Shown piece after piece: positions 20,802 to 31,077 of a stretch of DNA of 64,000 nucleotides; positions within the stretch are counted from its first letter, which is position 1; each line of letters begins with the position of its first letter. The stretch covers positions 1 through 64,000 of the forward strand of contig CALIZF010000008.1 of the NCBI GenBank assembly GCA_938028765.1, given 5' to 3'. Under the pieces are notes generated by a model. It did not search any database. It saw nothing but the letters and a program-made list of their open reading frames with translations, and was not told the origin of the DNA. The translations under genes and the position numbers were made by a program. The DNA is from an uncultured Paracoccaceae bacterium. Its GTDB lineage: Bacteria; Pseudomonadota; Alphaproteobacteria; Rhodobacterales; Rhodobacteraceae.

Positions 20802-22583
20802 TCAGGCCGCCCGGCCCCCGGTGAACTGCAGCCGCGCGAGACGGGCGTAAAGCCCGCCCTCCGCCACCAGCACGTCGTGCGTGCCGGTGGCGACGATCCG
20901 GCCCCGGTCGAGCACCACGATCCGGTCGGCCTGCTTCACCGTCGCAAGGCGATGCGCCACAACCAGCGTGGTGCGCCCGCGCGCCAGCCTTTCCACCGCT
21001 TGCTGAACCGCGCGTTCCGATTCGGCGTCCAGCGCCGACGTCGCCTCGTCGAGGATCAGCACCGGCGCATCGCGCAGGATCGCCCGGGCGATGGCGATGC
21101 GCTGCTTCTGCCCGCCCGACAGCAGCATCCCGCGTTCGCCGAGCGCGGTGTCATATCCCTGCGGCAGAGCGGCGATGAAGTCGTGCGCGGCCGCCGCGCG
21201 GGCCGCCGCCTCGACCTCGTCATCGGTCGCGTCGGGCCGACCGAAGCGGATGTTCTCGCGCGCCGAGGCGGCGAAGATCACCGGATCCTGCGGCACCAGC
21301 GCCAGATGACGGCGGAAGGCCGCCCGAGTCATGTCGCGCAGATCCGTGCCGTCGAGAAGGATGCGCCCCCGGTCGGGGTCGTAGAACCGCAGCAGAAGCT
21401 GAAGAATCGTGGACTTGCCCGCCCCCGAAGGACCGACCAGCGCCACCGTCTCGCCCGGGCGGACATGCAGCGTCACCCCGTCGAGCGCGGCCTGGCCGGG
21501 TCGCGTCGGATAGGCGAAATGCACGTCCTCGAACCGAATGTCGCCCCGGACCGGCACCGGAAGCGCCACGGGGCGGGGCGGGTCGGTCACTGTATCGGCA
21601 GTGTTCAGGATCTCGACCAGCCGCTCGGTCGCCCCCGCCGCGCGCTGCACCTCGCCCCAGATCTCGGACAGCGCGCCGACCGACCCCGCGACCATGACGG
21701 CATAGATCACGAACTGCACAAGCTCGCCCGGCGTCATCGCGCCGGCCCGCACGTCGTTCGCGCCGACCCACAGTACCCCAAGGATGCCGGCGAAAGCGAG
21801 GAAGATGACGATCACCGTCATCGCCGCGCGGGTGGCAATGCGCCTGCGGGTGGCGTCGAAGCTGGCTTCCGTGATCTCGGCGAAGCGGCGGCGCGAGGGA
21901 TCCTCGTGGGTGAAGGCCTGCACCGTCTGCACCGCCAGAAGCGCCTCGGACGCATTGCCCGACGAGGCGGCGATCCAGTCCTGCGTCTCGCGCGAAAGGC
22001 GGCGCAGGCGACGGCCCATGACGACGATCGGCACGATCACCGCCGGGACGATCAGCATGACAAGGCCCGTCAGCTTCAGCGAGGTCAGCGCCAGCAGGAT
22101 CAGCCCCCCCACGAGGATCAGGGCATTGCGCAGGGCAACCGAGATCGAGCTGCCGACGACCGACAGGATCAGCGTCGTGTCGGTGGTCAGCCGCGACAGC
22201 ACCTCGCCGGTCATCATCCGTTCGTAGAAGGCGGGCGACAGGCCCAGGACACGGTCGAAGAGCGTCTTGCGGATGTCGGCAACCACTCGTTCGCCGAGGC
22301 GCGTGACGAGGTAGAAACGAACACCGGACCCGACCGCGAACAGCGCGGCGATGCCGAGCGCGGCGGCGAAATAGGCGTCCAGCAGTTCGGCCCCGTCCAT
22401 GAAGCCGTCCACGACGCGACGCACCGCGATCGGCAGGACAAGGCTGACCGCCGCCGTGGCCACCAGCGCCACCCCGGCCGCCACAATGGTCAGCCGGTAG
22501 GGCGCAAGGAACGGCACCAGACCGCGTAGCGCGCCGACGCGCCGGGATTTTGCGCGCTCCTCGTTGTGGTCGATGGCGGTCAT
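20802..22583 (-). CDS. ABC transporter, fused transmembrane and ATPase domains (MsbA/multidrug exporter-like)
   Basis: N-terminal 6-TM domain, Walker A LVGPSGAGKST, signature LSGGQKQRIAIARAIL, Walker B LILDEATSALD. Confidence 0.94.
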   Translation of the reverse strand: MTAIDHNEERAKSRRVGALRGLVPFLAPYRLTIVAAGVALVATAAVSLVLPIAVRRVVDGFMDGAELLDAYFAAALGIAALFAVGSGVRFYLVTRLGERVVADIRKTLFDRVLGLSPAFYERMMTGEVLSRLTTDTTLILSVVGSSISVALRNALILVGGLILLALTSLKLTGLVMLIVPAVIVPIVVMGRRLRRLSRETQDWIAASSGNASEALLAVQTVQAFTHEDPSRRRFAEITEASFDATRRRIATRAAMTVIVIFLAFAGILGVLWVGANDVRAGAMTPGELVQFVIYAVMVAGSVGALSEIWGEVQRAAGATERLVEILNTADTVTDPPRPVALPVPVRGDIRFEDVHFAYPTRPGQAALDGVTLHVRPGETVALVGPSGAGKSTILQLLLRFYDPDRGRILLDGTDLRDMTRAAFRRHLALVPQDPVIFAASARENIRFGRPDATDDEVEAAARAAAAHDFIAALPQGYDTALGERGMLLSGGQKQRIAIARAILRDAPVLILDEATSALDAESERAVQQAVERLARGRTTLVVAHRLATVKQADRIVVLDRGRIVATGTHDVLVAEGGLYARLARLQFTGGRAA

Positions 22584-22961
22584 CCGAACTCCCCTGCGCG
22601 CCCCGTCTAGAAGGCCGCGCGCCGCCCTGCAAGCGGGCGATCCGCCGCGCCGCCGGTCACGGGACCTTTGCCGGATCGTGGTCGGGAAAGGCGAGCGCGA
22701 TCATGCGCGCGCGCCGCCCGGCCGGAGCCAGCGCCGCGGCCGCGCAGGCAGGGCCGAGGGCAGCCGATGTCGCGCGGTCGTCGAGAAGCGGCACCATGTC
22801 CCGCCCGCCCGATGCGCCGGACAAGCTCGGCCAGTTCCCACGCAAACCCCTACCTGCCCGGACAGATACGGTTCAATGCGTGAAGCCGCATGCCGATCCC
22901 CCGAGCTGCGCCGCAAGCTCGGCGACCGATGGATAGTCGGTCCGTCCGGGGTCGATCCCGT

Positions 22962-23741
22962 TCAAACGGCCCGCTCCACCATCATCTTCTTGATCTCGGC
23001 AATCGCCTTGGCCGGGTTCAGCCCCTTGGGGCAGGTCTTGGCGCAGTTCATGATCGTGTGGCAGCGGTAGAGCTTGAAGGGATCCTCAAGCTGGTCGAGC
23101 CGCTCGCCCGTCGCCTCGTCGCGGCTGTCGATGATCCAGCGGTAGGCGTGCAGGAGCGCGGCCGGGCCGAGATACTTGTCGCCGTTCCACCAGTAGCTCG
23201 GGCAGGCGGTCGAACAGGATGCGCACATCACGCATTCGTAGAGCCCGTCGAGCTTCGCGCGGTCCTCGATCGACTGGCGCCACTCCTTCGCCGGGCGGTT
23301 CGTGCGAGTTTCCAGCCAGGGCATGATGCTCGCGTGCTGGGCGTAGAAATGCGTGAGATCCGGGATTAGGTCCTTGATGACCGCCATGTGCGGCAGCGGA
23401 TAGATCTTCACGTCCCCCCGGATCTCGTCCATGCCCTTGAGGCAGGCGAGCGTGTTGCCCCCGTCGATGTTCATCGCGCAGGACCCGCAGATCCCCTCGC
23501 GGCACGACCGGCGGAACGTGAGCGTCGGATCGATCTTCGACTTGATCCAGATGAGCGCGTCCAGAACCATCGGTCCGCAATCGTCCAGATCGACGAAGTA
23601 TGTATCCACCCGCGGGTTCTGACCGTCGTCGGGGTTCCAGCGATAGATCAGAAACTTGCGGACGTTCTTCGCGCCCTCCGGCCGGGGCCAGGTCTTGCCG
23701 GTGCGAATGGTCGAGTTCTTGGGCAGGGTGAATTGAACCAT
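22962..23741 (-). CDS. sdhB: Succinate dehydrogenase iron-sulfur subunit
   Basis: [60 protein letters not shown]. Confidence 0.98.
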   Translation of the reverse strand: MVQFTLPKNSTIRTGKTWPRPEGAKNVRKFLIYRWNPDDGQNPRVDTYFVDLDDCGPMVLDALIWIKSKIDPTLTFRRSCREGICGSCAMNIDGGNTLACLKGMDEIRGDVKIYPLPHMAVIKDLIPDLTHFYAQHASIMPWLETRTNRPAKEWRQSIEDRAKLDGLYECVMCASCSTACPSYWWNGDKYLGPAALLHAYRWIIDSRDEATGERLDQLEDPFKLYRCHTIMNCAKTCPKGLNPAKAIAEIKKMMVERAV

Positions 23742-23836
23742 CGGTCAGCTCCGGTGCGGGGCGGCGGTCGGCCGCCGGGGCGATGCGGGAGTTCGGGTTA
23801 TGGTGGCGGGGGCGGCAACCCTGTCAAGCATCGCCG

Positions 23837-24118
23837 CTATCCGGCGTAGGGCCGGCCGGGCGGGCGGCCGGTTGCGTGCAGGATGCAGGCGCGCGAGGCC
23901 TCCTCGCCGCCGGTGCGGTGGGTCACGGTCAGGTCGAGGTCCATCCGCCGCTCGATCCGCGGGCCTTCGGGGCCGAAAGTCGCGCCCAGCCGCACCTCGC
24001 CGCCGAGGCGCGCCCCGGGCGCGGCCGCCTCGTCGCGGCAAATCCGCTCGGCCTGCGACACCGGCATCGGTCCGCATGCCGCCAGCGCCAGCGCGACGGA
24101 CACGGCAGGGGCGCGCAT
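23837..24118 (-). CDS. Small putative lipoprotein between sdhA and sdhB
   Basis: 93 aa; [31 protein letters not shown] with lipobox-like LAAC; start overlaps the sdhA stop. Confidence 0.75.
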   Translation of the reverse strand: MRAPAVSVALALAACGPMPVSQAERICRDEAAAPGARLGGEVRLGATFGPEGPRIERRMDLDLTVTHRTGGEEASRACILHATGRPPGRPYAG

Positions 24119-25920
24119 CAATAGACGCGCGCCTTCGGCGCGATCTTCTTAGGGTCGATCCCGCCTGCTTCGGGCCCGGTCAGCGGATCGGTCTTGACGG
24201 GGCGGTAGCCGAGCCGGACCGACGCGCCATCCACCCAGGCCAGCGTGTGCTTGCGCCAGTTCGCGTCGTCGCGGTTGGGATAGTCCTCGTGCGCATGGGC
24301 CCCGCGGCTTTCCTTGCGCGCCTCTGCGCTGACGATGGTGGTCAGCGCGTTCGGCATCAGGTTCGCAAGTTCCAGCGTCTCCATCAGGTCCGAGTTCCAC
24401 ACGAGGCTGCGGTCGGTCACCTTGAGGTCGTCCATTCCGCGGGCGATGCGTTCCATCCTCGCCACCCCTTCGGCAAGGGTCTTCGAGGATCGGAACACCG
24501 CCGCGTCGGCCTGCATCGTCCGCTGCATCGCCAGCCGCAGCTCCGCGGTCGGCGTGCCGCCGTCGGCGTGGCGCAGGGCATCGAACCGCGCCAGCGCGCG
24601 GTCCACCTCGGCCCGGTTGGTCGCGGGCACCGCGCCCTTGCGGTCCACCACCTGACCGGCCCGGATCGCCGCCGCCCGTCCGAACACCACAAGGTCGATG
24701 AGGCTGTTGGACCCCAGCCGGTTCGCCCCGTGGACGGACGCGCAGCTCGCCTCGCCCACCGCCATCAGGCCGGGGAAGACCCGGTCAGGGTCGTCGGCGG
24801 TCGGGTTCAGGACCTCGCCCCAGTAGTTCGTGGGGATCCCGCCCATGTTGTAATGCACGGTCGGCAGCACCGGGATCGGCTGCTTGGTCACATCGACGCC
24901 GGCGAAGATCCGGGCGCTTTCGCTGATGCCCGGCAGGCGCAGTTCCAGCGCATCCTTCGGCAGGTGGCTGAGGTTCAGGTGGATATGGTCCTTCTGCGGC
25001 CCCACCCCGCGCCCCTCGCGGATCTCGATGGTCATGCAGCGGCTGACCACGTCGCGGCTGGCCAGGTCCTTGTAGGTGGGCGCATAGCGTTCCATGAAAC
25101 GCTCGCCCTCGGAGTTGGTCAGGTAGCCGCCCTCGCCCCGGGCGCCTTCGGTGATGAGGCAGCCCGCACCGTAGATGCCGGTGGGGTGGAACTGCACGAA
25201 CTCCATATCCTGCAGCGGCAGCCCGGCCCGCGCCACCATCCCGCCGCCATCGCCGGTGCAGGTATGCGCCGAGGTGGCGCTGAAATAGGCGCGTCCGTAG
25301 CCGCCCGTCGCCAGCACCACCATCTTGGCGTTGAAGACGTGGATCGTGCCGTCGTCGAGCTTCCAGGCGACGACGCCGGTGCAGGCACCGTCGGTGACGA
25401 TCAGGTCGAGCGCGAAGTATTCGATGTAGAACTCGGCCTTCTGCTTGAGGCTCTGGCCGTAGAGCGTATGCAGGATCGCATGTCCCGTCCGGTCGGCGGC
25501 CGCGCAGGTGCGCTGCACCGGCGGACCCTCGCCGAATTCGGTCGTGTGGCCGCCGAAGGGGCGCTGGTAGATCTTGCCCTCCTCGGTGCGCGAGAACGGC
25601 ACGCCGTAATGTTCGAGTTCATAGACCGCCTTGGGCGCCTCGCGGGCGAGGTATTCCATAGCGTCCATGTCGCCCAGCCAGTCCGACCCCTTCACGGTGT
25701 CGTACATGTGCCACTGCCAGTGGTCCGGCCCCATGTTGGCAAGGCTGGCCGCGATGCCGCCCTGCGCGGCCACCGTGTGGCTGCGGGTCGGGAACACCTT
25801 GGTGATGCAGGCGGTCCGCAGGCCCTGTTCGGCCATGCCCAGCGTCGCGCGCAGGCCTGACCCGCCCGCCCCCACCACCACCACGTCGTAGTCGTGCGTC
25901 TCGTATGCGTAGGCTGCCAT
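24118..25920 (-). CDS. sdhA: Succinate dehydrogenase flavoprotein subunit
   Basis: [72 protein letters not shown]. Confidence 0.98.
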   Translation of the reverse strand: MAAYAYETHDYDVVVVGAGGSGLRATLGMAEQGLRTACITKVFPTRSHTVAAQGGIAASLANMGPDHWQWHMYDTVKGSDWLGDMDAMEYLAREAPKAVYELEHYGVPFSRTEEGKIYQRPFGGHTTEFGEGPPVQRTCAAADRTGHAILHTLYGQSLKQKAEFYIEYFALDLIVTDGACTGVVAWKLDDGTIHVFNAKMVVLATGGYGRAYFSATSAHTCTGDGGGMVARAGLPLQDMEFVQFHPTGIYGAGCLITEGARGEGGYLTNSEGERFMERYAPTYKDLASRDVVSRCMTIEIREGRGVGPQKDHIHLNLSHLPKDALELRLPGISESARIFAGVDVTKQPIPVLPTVHYNMGGIPTNYWGEVLNPTADDPDRVFPGLMAVGEASCASVHGANRLGSNSLIDLVVFGRAAAIRAGQVVDRKGAVPATNRAEVDRALARFDALRHADGGTPTAELRLAMQRTMQADAAVFRSSKTLAEGVARMERIARGMDDLKVTDRSLVWNSDLMETLELANLMPNALTTIVSAEARKESRGAHAHEDYPNRDDANWRKHTLAWVDGASVRLGYRPVKTDPLTGPEAGGIDPKKIAPKARVY

Positions 25921-25927
25921 GTCGTCC

Positions 25928-26299
25928 TCAGAGCGCGATTCGGGCCAGCGCGAACAGGCCGGTGGCCAGCGCGCCATAGCTGAACACGGCCGCGGCGATC
26001 AGCGCCGCCTTCCGCGCGGTGCCGCGCAGGTAGTCGTCGATCCAGACCGCCGCGCCGAGGCGGAAGTGATGCATCCCCACCGCCAGCGTCAGCGCGGTGA
26101 CGATCGCCGGGAACGGGCGGGCGAAGGTCGCCATGACCTCCGCCTGCGGCTTGCCGAGCGTGGACCCGACGATCCACAGGAACGACGGGATCAGCAGCGC
26201 CAGTCCCACCGCCGACACCGTCAGCGCCCAGTGATGGTGCGTGCCCGTGCGCCCGGCCCCCCGGCCCACAGCGCGCTTGTAGTCGGTCAGATATCGCAT
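25928..26299 (-). CDS. sdhD: Succinate dehydrogenase, hydrophobic membrane anchor
   Basis: [53 protein letters not shown]; operon position. Confidence 0.94.
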   Translation of the reverse strand: MRYLTDYKRAVGRGAGRTGTHHHWALTVSAVGLALLIPSFLWIVGSTLGKPQAEVMATFARPFPAIVTALTLAVGMHHFRLGAAVWIDDYLRGTARKAALIAAAVFSYGALATGLFALARIAL

Positions 26300-26307
26300 G
26301 GTCGGCC

Positions 26308-26694
26308 TCAGATGATCAGCAGTGTCAGCACGGTCAGGACGACCGATCCCACAAGGCAGGCGATGCCCAGCCGTTCCGCCGTGGGCAGGTCCAGCCCCTT
26401 GCCCGCATCGTAGTAGAGATGCCGCAGCCCCGCGAGGTAATGGTACCACACCGCCCAGAGCGACCCGACGAGGACGAGGATCCCGAACCAGGACCGCACG
26501 AAACCGTCCACCGCGGCGAAGGTCTCGGGCCCTGCGGCGGCGGCCAGAAGCCAGGCGATCACCAGCAGCGCCCCGGCGACCAGGCCGTTCCCGGTGATCC
26601 GGGTCAGGATCGAGGTCAGCATCGGGATGTGCCAGCGGTAGATCTGCAGGTGCGGCGACAGCGGGCGCACCACGCCCCGTTTCGCGTCGGCCAT
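26308..26694 (-). CDS. sdhC: Succinate dehydrogenase cytochrome b556 subunit
   Basis: RPLSPHLQIYRWHIPMLTSILTRITG, HYLAGLRHLYYDAGKG. Confidence 0.95.
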   Translation of the reverse strand: MADAKRGVVRPLSPHLQIYRWHIPMLTSILTRITGNGLVAGALLVIAWLLAAAAGPETFAAVDGFVRSWFGILVLVGSLWAVWYHYLAGLRHLYYDAGKGLDLPTAERLGIACLVGSVVLTVLTLLII

Positions 26695-26837
26695 GCTCGG
26701 CTCCTTCTCGGCTTGTCGCGGCGCGCCGCGCCGCATCGCTGACGGGCGCAGTCATAACGTATCGCACGGCCCTGTCACGCACTCCGTGCAGCTGCGGCAT
26801 ACGGAGGTGCACAACCGCGACAATAAGGCACCCCTTC

Positions 26838-26866
26838 GTGATCACAGCTCGACGGCGCGTGATCAC
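26838..26866. promoter_or_regulatory. Paired palindromic operator candidate GTGATCAC-N13-GTGATCAC upstream of sdhC
   Basis: GTGATCAC at 26838-26845 and 26859-26866 (21 bp apart), about 145-170 bp upstream of the sdhC ATG; same arrangement upstream of sucC. Confidence 0.7.
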
Positions 26867-26936
26867 ATAGGCCGGAATGCAAGCGGCCGCGCCGTGGCCG
26901 GCGCGGCCGCGTCACGCCCGGAAGGCGGCGGCAGGG

Positions 26937-27593
26937 TCAGGGATAGCTGAAGGCGAACGAGATCGAGCCGATGATCCGGCTGTCGTCGGGCGCCGGCAAG
27001 GTGGTGCCGTGATAGGCGAGGTCCAACGAAACCACGTCGCTGACCGCGTAGGACGCGCCCGCTGCCCAGTACTGGTGCCCGCCGTTCGAGATGGTGCCAT
27101 AGCGGGCGTTCACGCTGAAGGCGTCCGTGATCGCATAGCTGCCCAGAACCCGGCTGTTCACTGTGCCGGTGTCCGGATCCCAGGCGAAGCGCGCACCGAG
27201 GTTCAGTTTCGGCGTGACGTCGTAGCCGAGCGACAGGATCGCCTCGCCGCAGCAGTCGCCGGTGCCGTTGTAGAAGTAGCGGGCATACTGCACGTCATAG
27301 CTGAACGCGCCGATGCTGTTGCGGTAGCCGGCGTAGAGGTCGTACTCGAACGTGTTCCCGGCGCCCAGCAGGCCGGGGTCCACGTTCGACGCCCAGACCC
27401 CGGCGTAGAAGCCGGCGATCTCGGCTTCGACATAGGGCTGGAAGGCGAAGCCGTTCGACTGCGCGGCACCGTTCGCCTCGTATTCCGACACGACAGACGC
27501 GCCGAACGAGAACGACAGCTGCTGCGCCGCGGCGACGGCGGGGGTCAGGATCGCGGCCGCAAGGACCGATGGCAGAAGAAGGCGGTGGTTCAT
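26937..27593 (-). CDS. TorF-family/TIGR02001-like putative porin (outer-membrane beta-barrel)
   Basis: Signal peptide MNHRLLLPSVLAAAILTPAVAAAQ, alternating amphipathic strands, VSEYEANGAAQSNGFAFQPYVEAEIAGFYAGVWASNVD, C-terminal aromatic-rich end SFAFSYP. Confidence 0.75.
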   Translation of the reverse strand: MNHRLLLPSVLAAAILTPAVAAAQQLSFSFGASVVSEYEANGAAQSNGFAFQPYVEAEIAGFYAGVWASNVDPGLLGAGNTFEYDLYAGYRNSIGAFSYDVQYARYFYNGTGDCCGEAILSLGYDVTPKLNLGARFAWDPDTGTVNSRVLGSYAITDAFSVNARYGTISNGGHQYWAAGASYAVSDVVSLDLAYHGTTLPAPDDSRIIGSISFAFSYP

Positions 27594-27785
27594 GACAGTC
27601 CAACCGTTGTTGCGATAACGCCATGACAAAACCATGAACCCGCCGCGAACTCCACGGGGCAACCGCGCATTTCCCCGCACTGTCCACACTTCGCAACAGG
27701 TGTTTCGCGCGCTGCCCGCATTTCGTGCGCCGCACCCTACGGCCTGCCCGCAAAGGCGCATTGTCCTGCGGCGCCGGCCGGCGCG

Positions 27786-28844
27786 TCAGCGCGGAATCAG
27801 CGCCCAGTAGTCGAGGTCCAGAAGCACCTTCGGGTGATGCCGGCCCTCGGCGTCCTTTAGCGCGAAGGGCTCGCCCCCGTGCTTGTAGGCAACCAGCCGC
27901 AGCCGCAGGGCGCCCACGCCGGGGGCCGGCGTCTCGGCCCGGTCGAGCACTTCGGACCAGGCCCGGACGGTATCGCCGGCAAAGCACGGGTTCACGTGCT
28001 GGCCGCCGTTCAGCGCCACGATCATCTGCGCGTTGGCCAGCCCGTTGAACGACAGCGCGCGCGCCAGGCTGATGACATGGCCGCCATAGATCAGCCGCCG
28101 CCCGTCCGGGCGCCACGTCGCGTCGAAATGCACCTTCGCGGTGTTCTGCCACAGCCGCGTGGCCAGCATGTGCTCGGCCTCCTCGACCGTCACGCCGTCC
28201 ACATGGTCGATCCTCTCGCCCACGGCATAGTCGCCCCACCGCCAGGGCTCGCCCGCCAGCCCGAAGTCGTAGCGCGTGAAGTCGAGGCCCGGGGGCACGA
28301 CCAGATCGGCCGCAGCGACCGCCGGCGCAAGCCGTGGAACCACAGGCGCGGGCGCGGGCGCGTCCGGCCGGTTCTTCCGCACCATCACCCAGCGGACATA
28401 CTCCAGCACGGTTTTCCCCCGCTGGTTCAGCCCCCGCGTGCGCACCCAGACGACGCCCGTCTGGCCGTTCGAGTTCTCCTTCAGCCCGATCACCTCGGAT
28501 TCCGCCCGCAGCGTGTCACCCGGCCAGACGGGCGCCAGCCAGCGCCCCTCGGCATAGCCGAGGTTCGCCACGGCGTTCAGGCTGATGTCGGGGACCGTCT
28601 TGCCGAAGACCGTATGAAAGGCGATCAGGTCGTCCACCGGCGCCGCCGGCAGGCCGCAGGCCCGCGCGAAGGCGTCCGAGGAATAAAGCGCCCCCCGCGC
28701 AGGGTAGAGCGCGTGATAAAGCGCCCGCTCGCCGCCCGACACCGTCCGCGGCACGGCATGGGCGATAACCTCGCCCAGGCAATAGTCCTCGAAGAACCGG
28801 CCCGCGGTGGTCTTGGCCGGTTCGTTGCGCAGGTGCAGGGTCAT
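27786..28844 (-). CDS. mch: Mesaconyl-CoA hydratase (beta-methylmalyl-CoA dehydratase)
   Basis: Double MaoC-like protein (AKTTAGRFFEDYCLGEVIAHAVPRTVSGGERALYHALYPARGALYSSDAFARACG) resembling Rhodobacter Mch; adjacent to a malyl-CoA lyase-family gene. Confidence 0.88.
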   Translation of the reverse strand: MTLHLRNEPAKTTAGRFFEDYCLGEVIAHAVPRTVSGGERALYHALYPARGALYSSDAFARACGLPAAPVDDLIAFHTVFGKTVPDISLNAVANLGYAEGRWLAPVWPGDTLRAESEVIGLKENSNGQTGVVWVRTRGLNQRGKTVLEYVRWVMVRKNRPDAPAPAPVVPRLAPAVAAADLVVPPGLDFTRYDFGLAGEPWRWGDYAVGERIDHVDGVTVEEAEHMLATRLWQNTAKVHFDATWRPDGRRLIYGGHVISLARALSFNGLANAQMIVALNGGQHVNPCFAGDTVRAWSEVLDRAETPAPGVGALRLRLVAYKHGGEPFALKDAEGRHHPKVLLDLDYWALIPR

Positions 28845-28845
28845 C

Positions 28846-29049
28846 TCACATCTCCCCCAGCTTGAGGTCGGGCGAATAGGTCGCGTCCACGTCCTTCACC
28901 ACCGCCTGCGCACAGCGCATCACGCCGCGCGCGGCGTCGAAGGCGTAGGCGGGGCCGCCGTGCAGCTGCCAGCCCTGCGCCAGCGCGCGCGTGACCTTGT
29001 GGCAGAAGGCGGCGGTGTCGTCCTCGGTCAGCAGGCGGTAGGCGCGCAT
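28846..29049 (-). CDS. DUF1737 domain-containing small protein
   Basis: MRAYRLLTEDDTAAFCHKVTRALAQGWQLHGGPAYAFDAARGVMRCAQAVVK. Confidence 0.8.
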   Translation of the reverse strand: MRAYRLLTEDDTAAFCHKVTRALAQGWQLHGGPAYAFDAARGVMRCAQAVVKDVDATYSPDLKLGEM

Positions 29050-29053
29050 CGGA

Positions 29054-29605
29054 TCATCCCGCATAGGGCCAGTAGCCCAGCCAGGTGTGGATGAACCCGA
29101 CCGCCAGCATCGCCACCACCGCCCCGGCGGCAGCGGCGGCCTCGCGCGCGGGCGGCGCGGGCGGCGGCGGGGCCGGCCGCGGTTCGGCGCGGTTGATCAG
29201 GACCACCGCGATCACCGCCCAGGCCAGAAGGCCGCCGAACAGGATCACCGAGGCAAGATCGCCGTTGACTAGAAGATGCGCCACCGCCCAGGCCTTGAAG
29301 CCCGTCAGCTGCGGGTGCCGCACGACGCGCGTGATCCGCGTCCGCATCCCCGACGCCGCGAAGAGGTAGAACCCGATCAGCACCAGCAGGTTGTTGACGT
29401 GGACAAGGAACGGCGGCGGCGACCACAGGACCGTGACCGGCGCCCCGCGATAGCCCACCACCATCAGCACGACCGACGCGACCAACAGCACCGCGACCAC
29501 GCCCTTGCCCGCCTCGCCCATCGGCGCGCGCAGGCCGGGCGCCAGCCGCTTGAACAGATGCGCCCCCGCCCAGAGCAGGACGCCAAAGATCAGGACTGCG
29601 GTCAT
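29054..29605 (-). CDS. NnrU family protein
   Basis: Multi-TM, VVRHPQLTGFKAWAVAHLLVNGDLASVILFGGLLAWAV. Confidence 0.88.
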   Translation of the reverse strand: MTAVLIFGVLLWAGAHLFKRLAPGLRAPMGEAGKGVVAVLLVASVVLMVVGYRGAPVTVLWSPPPFLVHVNNLLVLIGFYLFAASGMRTRITRVVRHPQLTGFKAWAVAHLLVNGDLASVILFGGLLAWAVIAVVLINRAEPRPAPPPPAPPAREAAAAAGAVVAMLAVGFIHTWLGYWPYAG

Positions 29606-29757
29606 GCTGCGACACCTCGCTGCGACGCCCCGCGGCCGGTGGCGATCCGGCCGGGCGCAGGGTCTGCGGGCAGGGCAGTCGTGCCGGCCGGCCCCGATCG
29701 CCCGGTGGGGCCGGCCGCCCGGATCGCCGCCCGCGCGGACAACCCGCCCGCGCCCCC

Positions 29758-29790
29758 TTCATCTTGTCCGAAATACTCCCCGGGGGTGAG
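29758..29790. repeat. Short interspersed-type sequence CATCTTGTCCGAAATACTCC + CCGGGGG
   Basis: Sequence tcatcttgtccgaaatactccccgggggtga read in the intergenic gap; one copy in this window. Recognised as similar to a sequence common in Rhodobacteraceae intergenic and 3' regions. Confidence 0.4.
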
Positions 29791-29855
29791 CCGCGGAGCG
29801 GCGAGGGGGGTGGGAAGCCCCCCTGCGGCGGATCCGCAATCGTCCAGCGGCGCGG

Positions 29856-30713
29856 TCATGCGGCCTCCAGCGCCGCGATCGCCGCAGCCTTCGCCAGCGT
29901 CGCCCGCGCGCTGGCAACGTGCAGATTCTCGACGATACGCCCGTCCACCACCGCCACGCCCTGCCCCGCTGCCAGCGCCGCCTCGAAGGCGGCAATCTGC
30001 CGGCGGGCGAGGTCGATCTCGTCGGCCGAGGGGGCGAAGGCGGCATTCGCGGCGGCGATCTGGTCGGGGTGGATCAGCGTCTTTCCGTCGAAGCCCATGT
30101 CGCGCCCCTGGGCGCATTCGGCCGCCAGCCCCTCGGCGTCGCGGAAGGCGTTGTAGACGCCGTCGACGATGACCGCGCCGTGCGCCCGCGCCGCCAGCAC
30201 GCACAGGCCGAGGCCGGCCAGCAGCGGCAGCCGGTCCGCGCGGAACCTTGCGCCGATGTCCTTGGCAAGGTCGTTCGTGCCCATGACCATGCCCTGAAGG
30301 CGCGGATGGGCCGCGATCGCGGCCGCCTCCAGCATGGCCATCGGCGTCTCCATCATCGCCCAGAGCGGGGTTTCGGGAATGCGCGCCGCCACGGCCTGCA
30401 CGTCGGCGGGCCCGTTCACCTTGGGGATCAGCACCGCCTCGACCGCGATGCCGGCGAAGGCCGCGCAGTCGTCCGCCCCCCACGGCGTGTCGAGCGCGTT
30501 GATCCGCACGATCCGCGCCCGCGGCCCGTAGTCTGCGGAGGACAGCCACGCGGCCAGCGCCGCGCGCGCCGCCGGCTTCTCGTCCGCGGCGACGGCATCC
30601 TCGAGGTCGAAGATGATCGCATCGCAGGGCAGCGTCAGCGCCTTTTCCAGCGCCCGTGGCTTCGATCCGGGGATATAGAGGACCGAACGCCAGGGGCGGT
30701 CCGTCGGGGCCAT
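29856..30713 (-). CDS. CitE/malyl-CoA lyase family protein, likely (3S)-malyl-CoA thioesterase (Mcl2-like)
   Basis: SVLYIPGSKPRALEKALTLPCDAIIFDLEDAVAADEKPAAR, IHPDQIAAANAAFAPSADEI. Confidence 0.85.
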   Translation of the reverse strand: MAPTDRPWRSVLYIPGSKPRALEKALTLPCDAIIFDLEDAVAADEKPAARAALAAWLSSADYGPRARIVRINALDTPWGADDCAAFAGIAVEAVLIPKVNGPADVQAVAARIPETPLWAMMETPMAMLEAAAIAAHPRLQGMVMGTNDLAKDIGARFRADRLPLLAGLGLCVLAARAHGAVIVDGVYNAFRDAEGLAAECAQGRDMGFDGKTLIHPDQIAAANAAFAPSADEIDLARRQIAAFEAALAAGQGVAVVDGRIVENLHVASARATLAKAAAIAALEAA

Positions 30714-31077
30714 GATTCGCTCCGTGGCGGATGGTTGCGTATCCCGTCGCATACACCATAGCCCTGCCGCGGACGCAAGAGAAGTCATGCCGCAGCGCAG
30801 CAGGCGAAACAATCTTGCGTCGGCGTGCAGCGATCCGGACGGGTGCGCCGGGGATGGCCCGGCCCGGCGCGCCCCCCGAGCGCACGCGACGCGGCAGCGC
30901 AGCCCGGCCGCTGCCGTTGCCCCGGGCTGCGCCGCTGGCTGCGGGCGACGCGTTAACCCGATCTTGGCGCCTGCGCGCAAGCCTTCATCGATGCGGCGCG
31001 GCGATGGCCGAGGCGCAGCTGGATCTTCCCTTCACCATGATCGGGCGGCCAGATGCCGCCCCGGACCGAGGCGTGTC

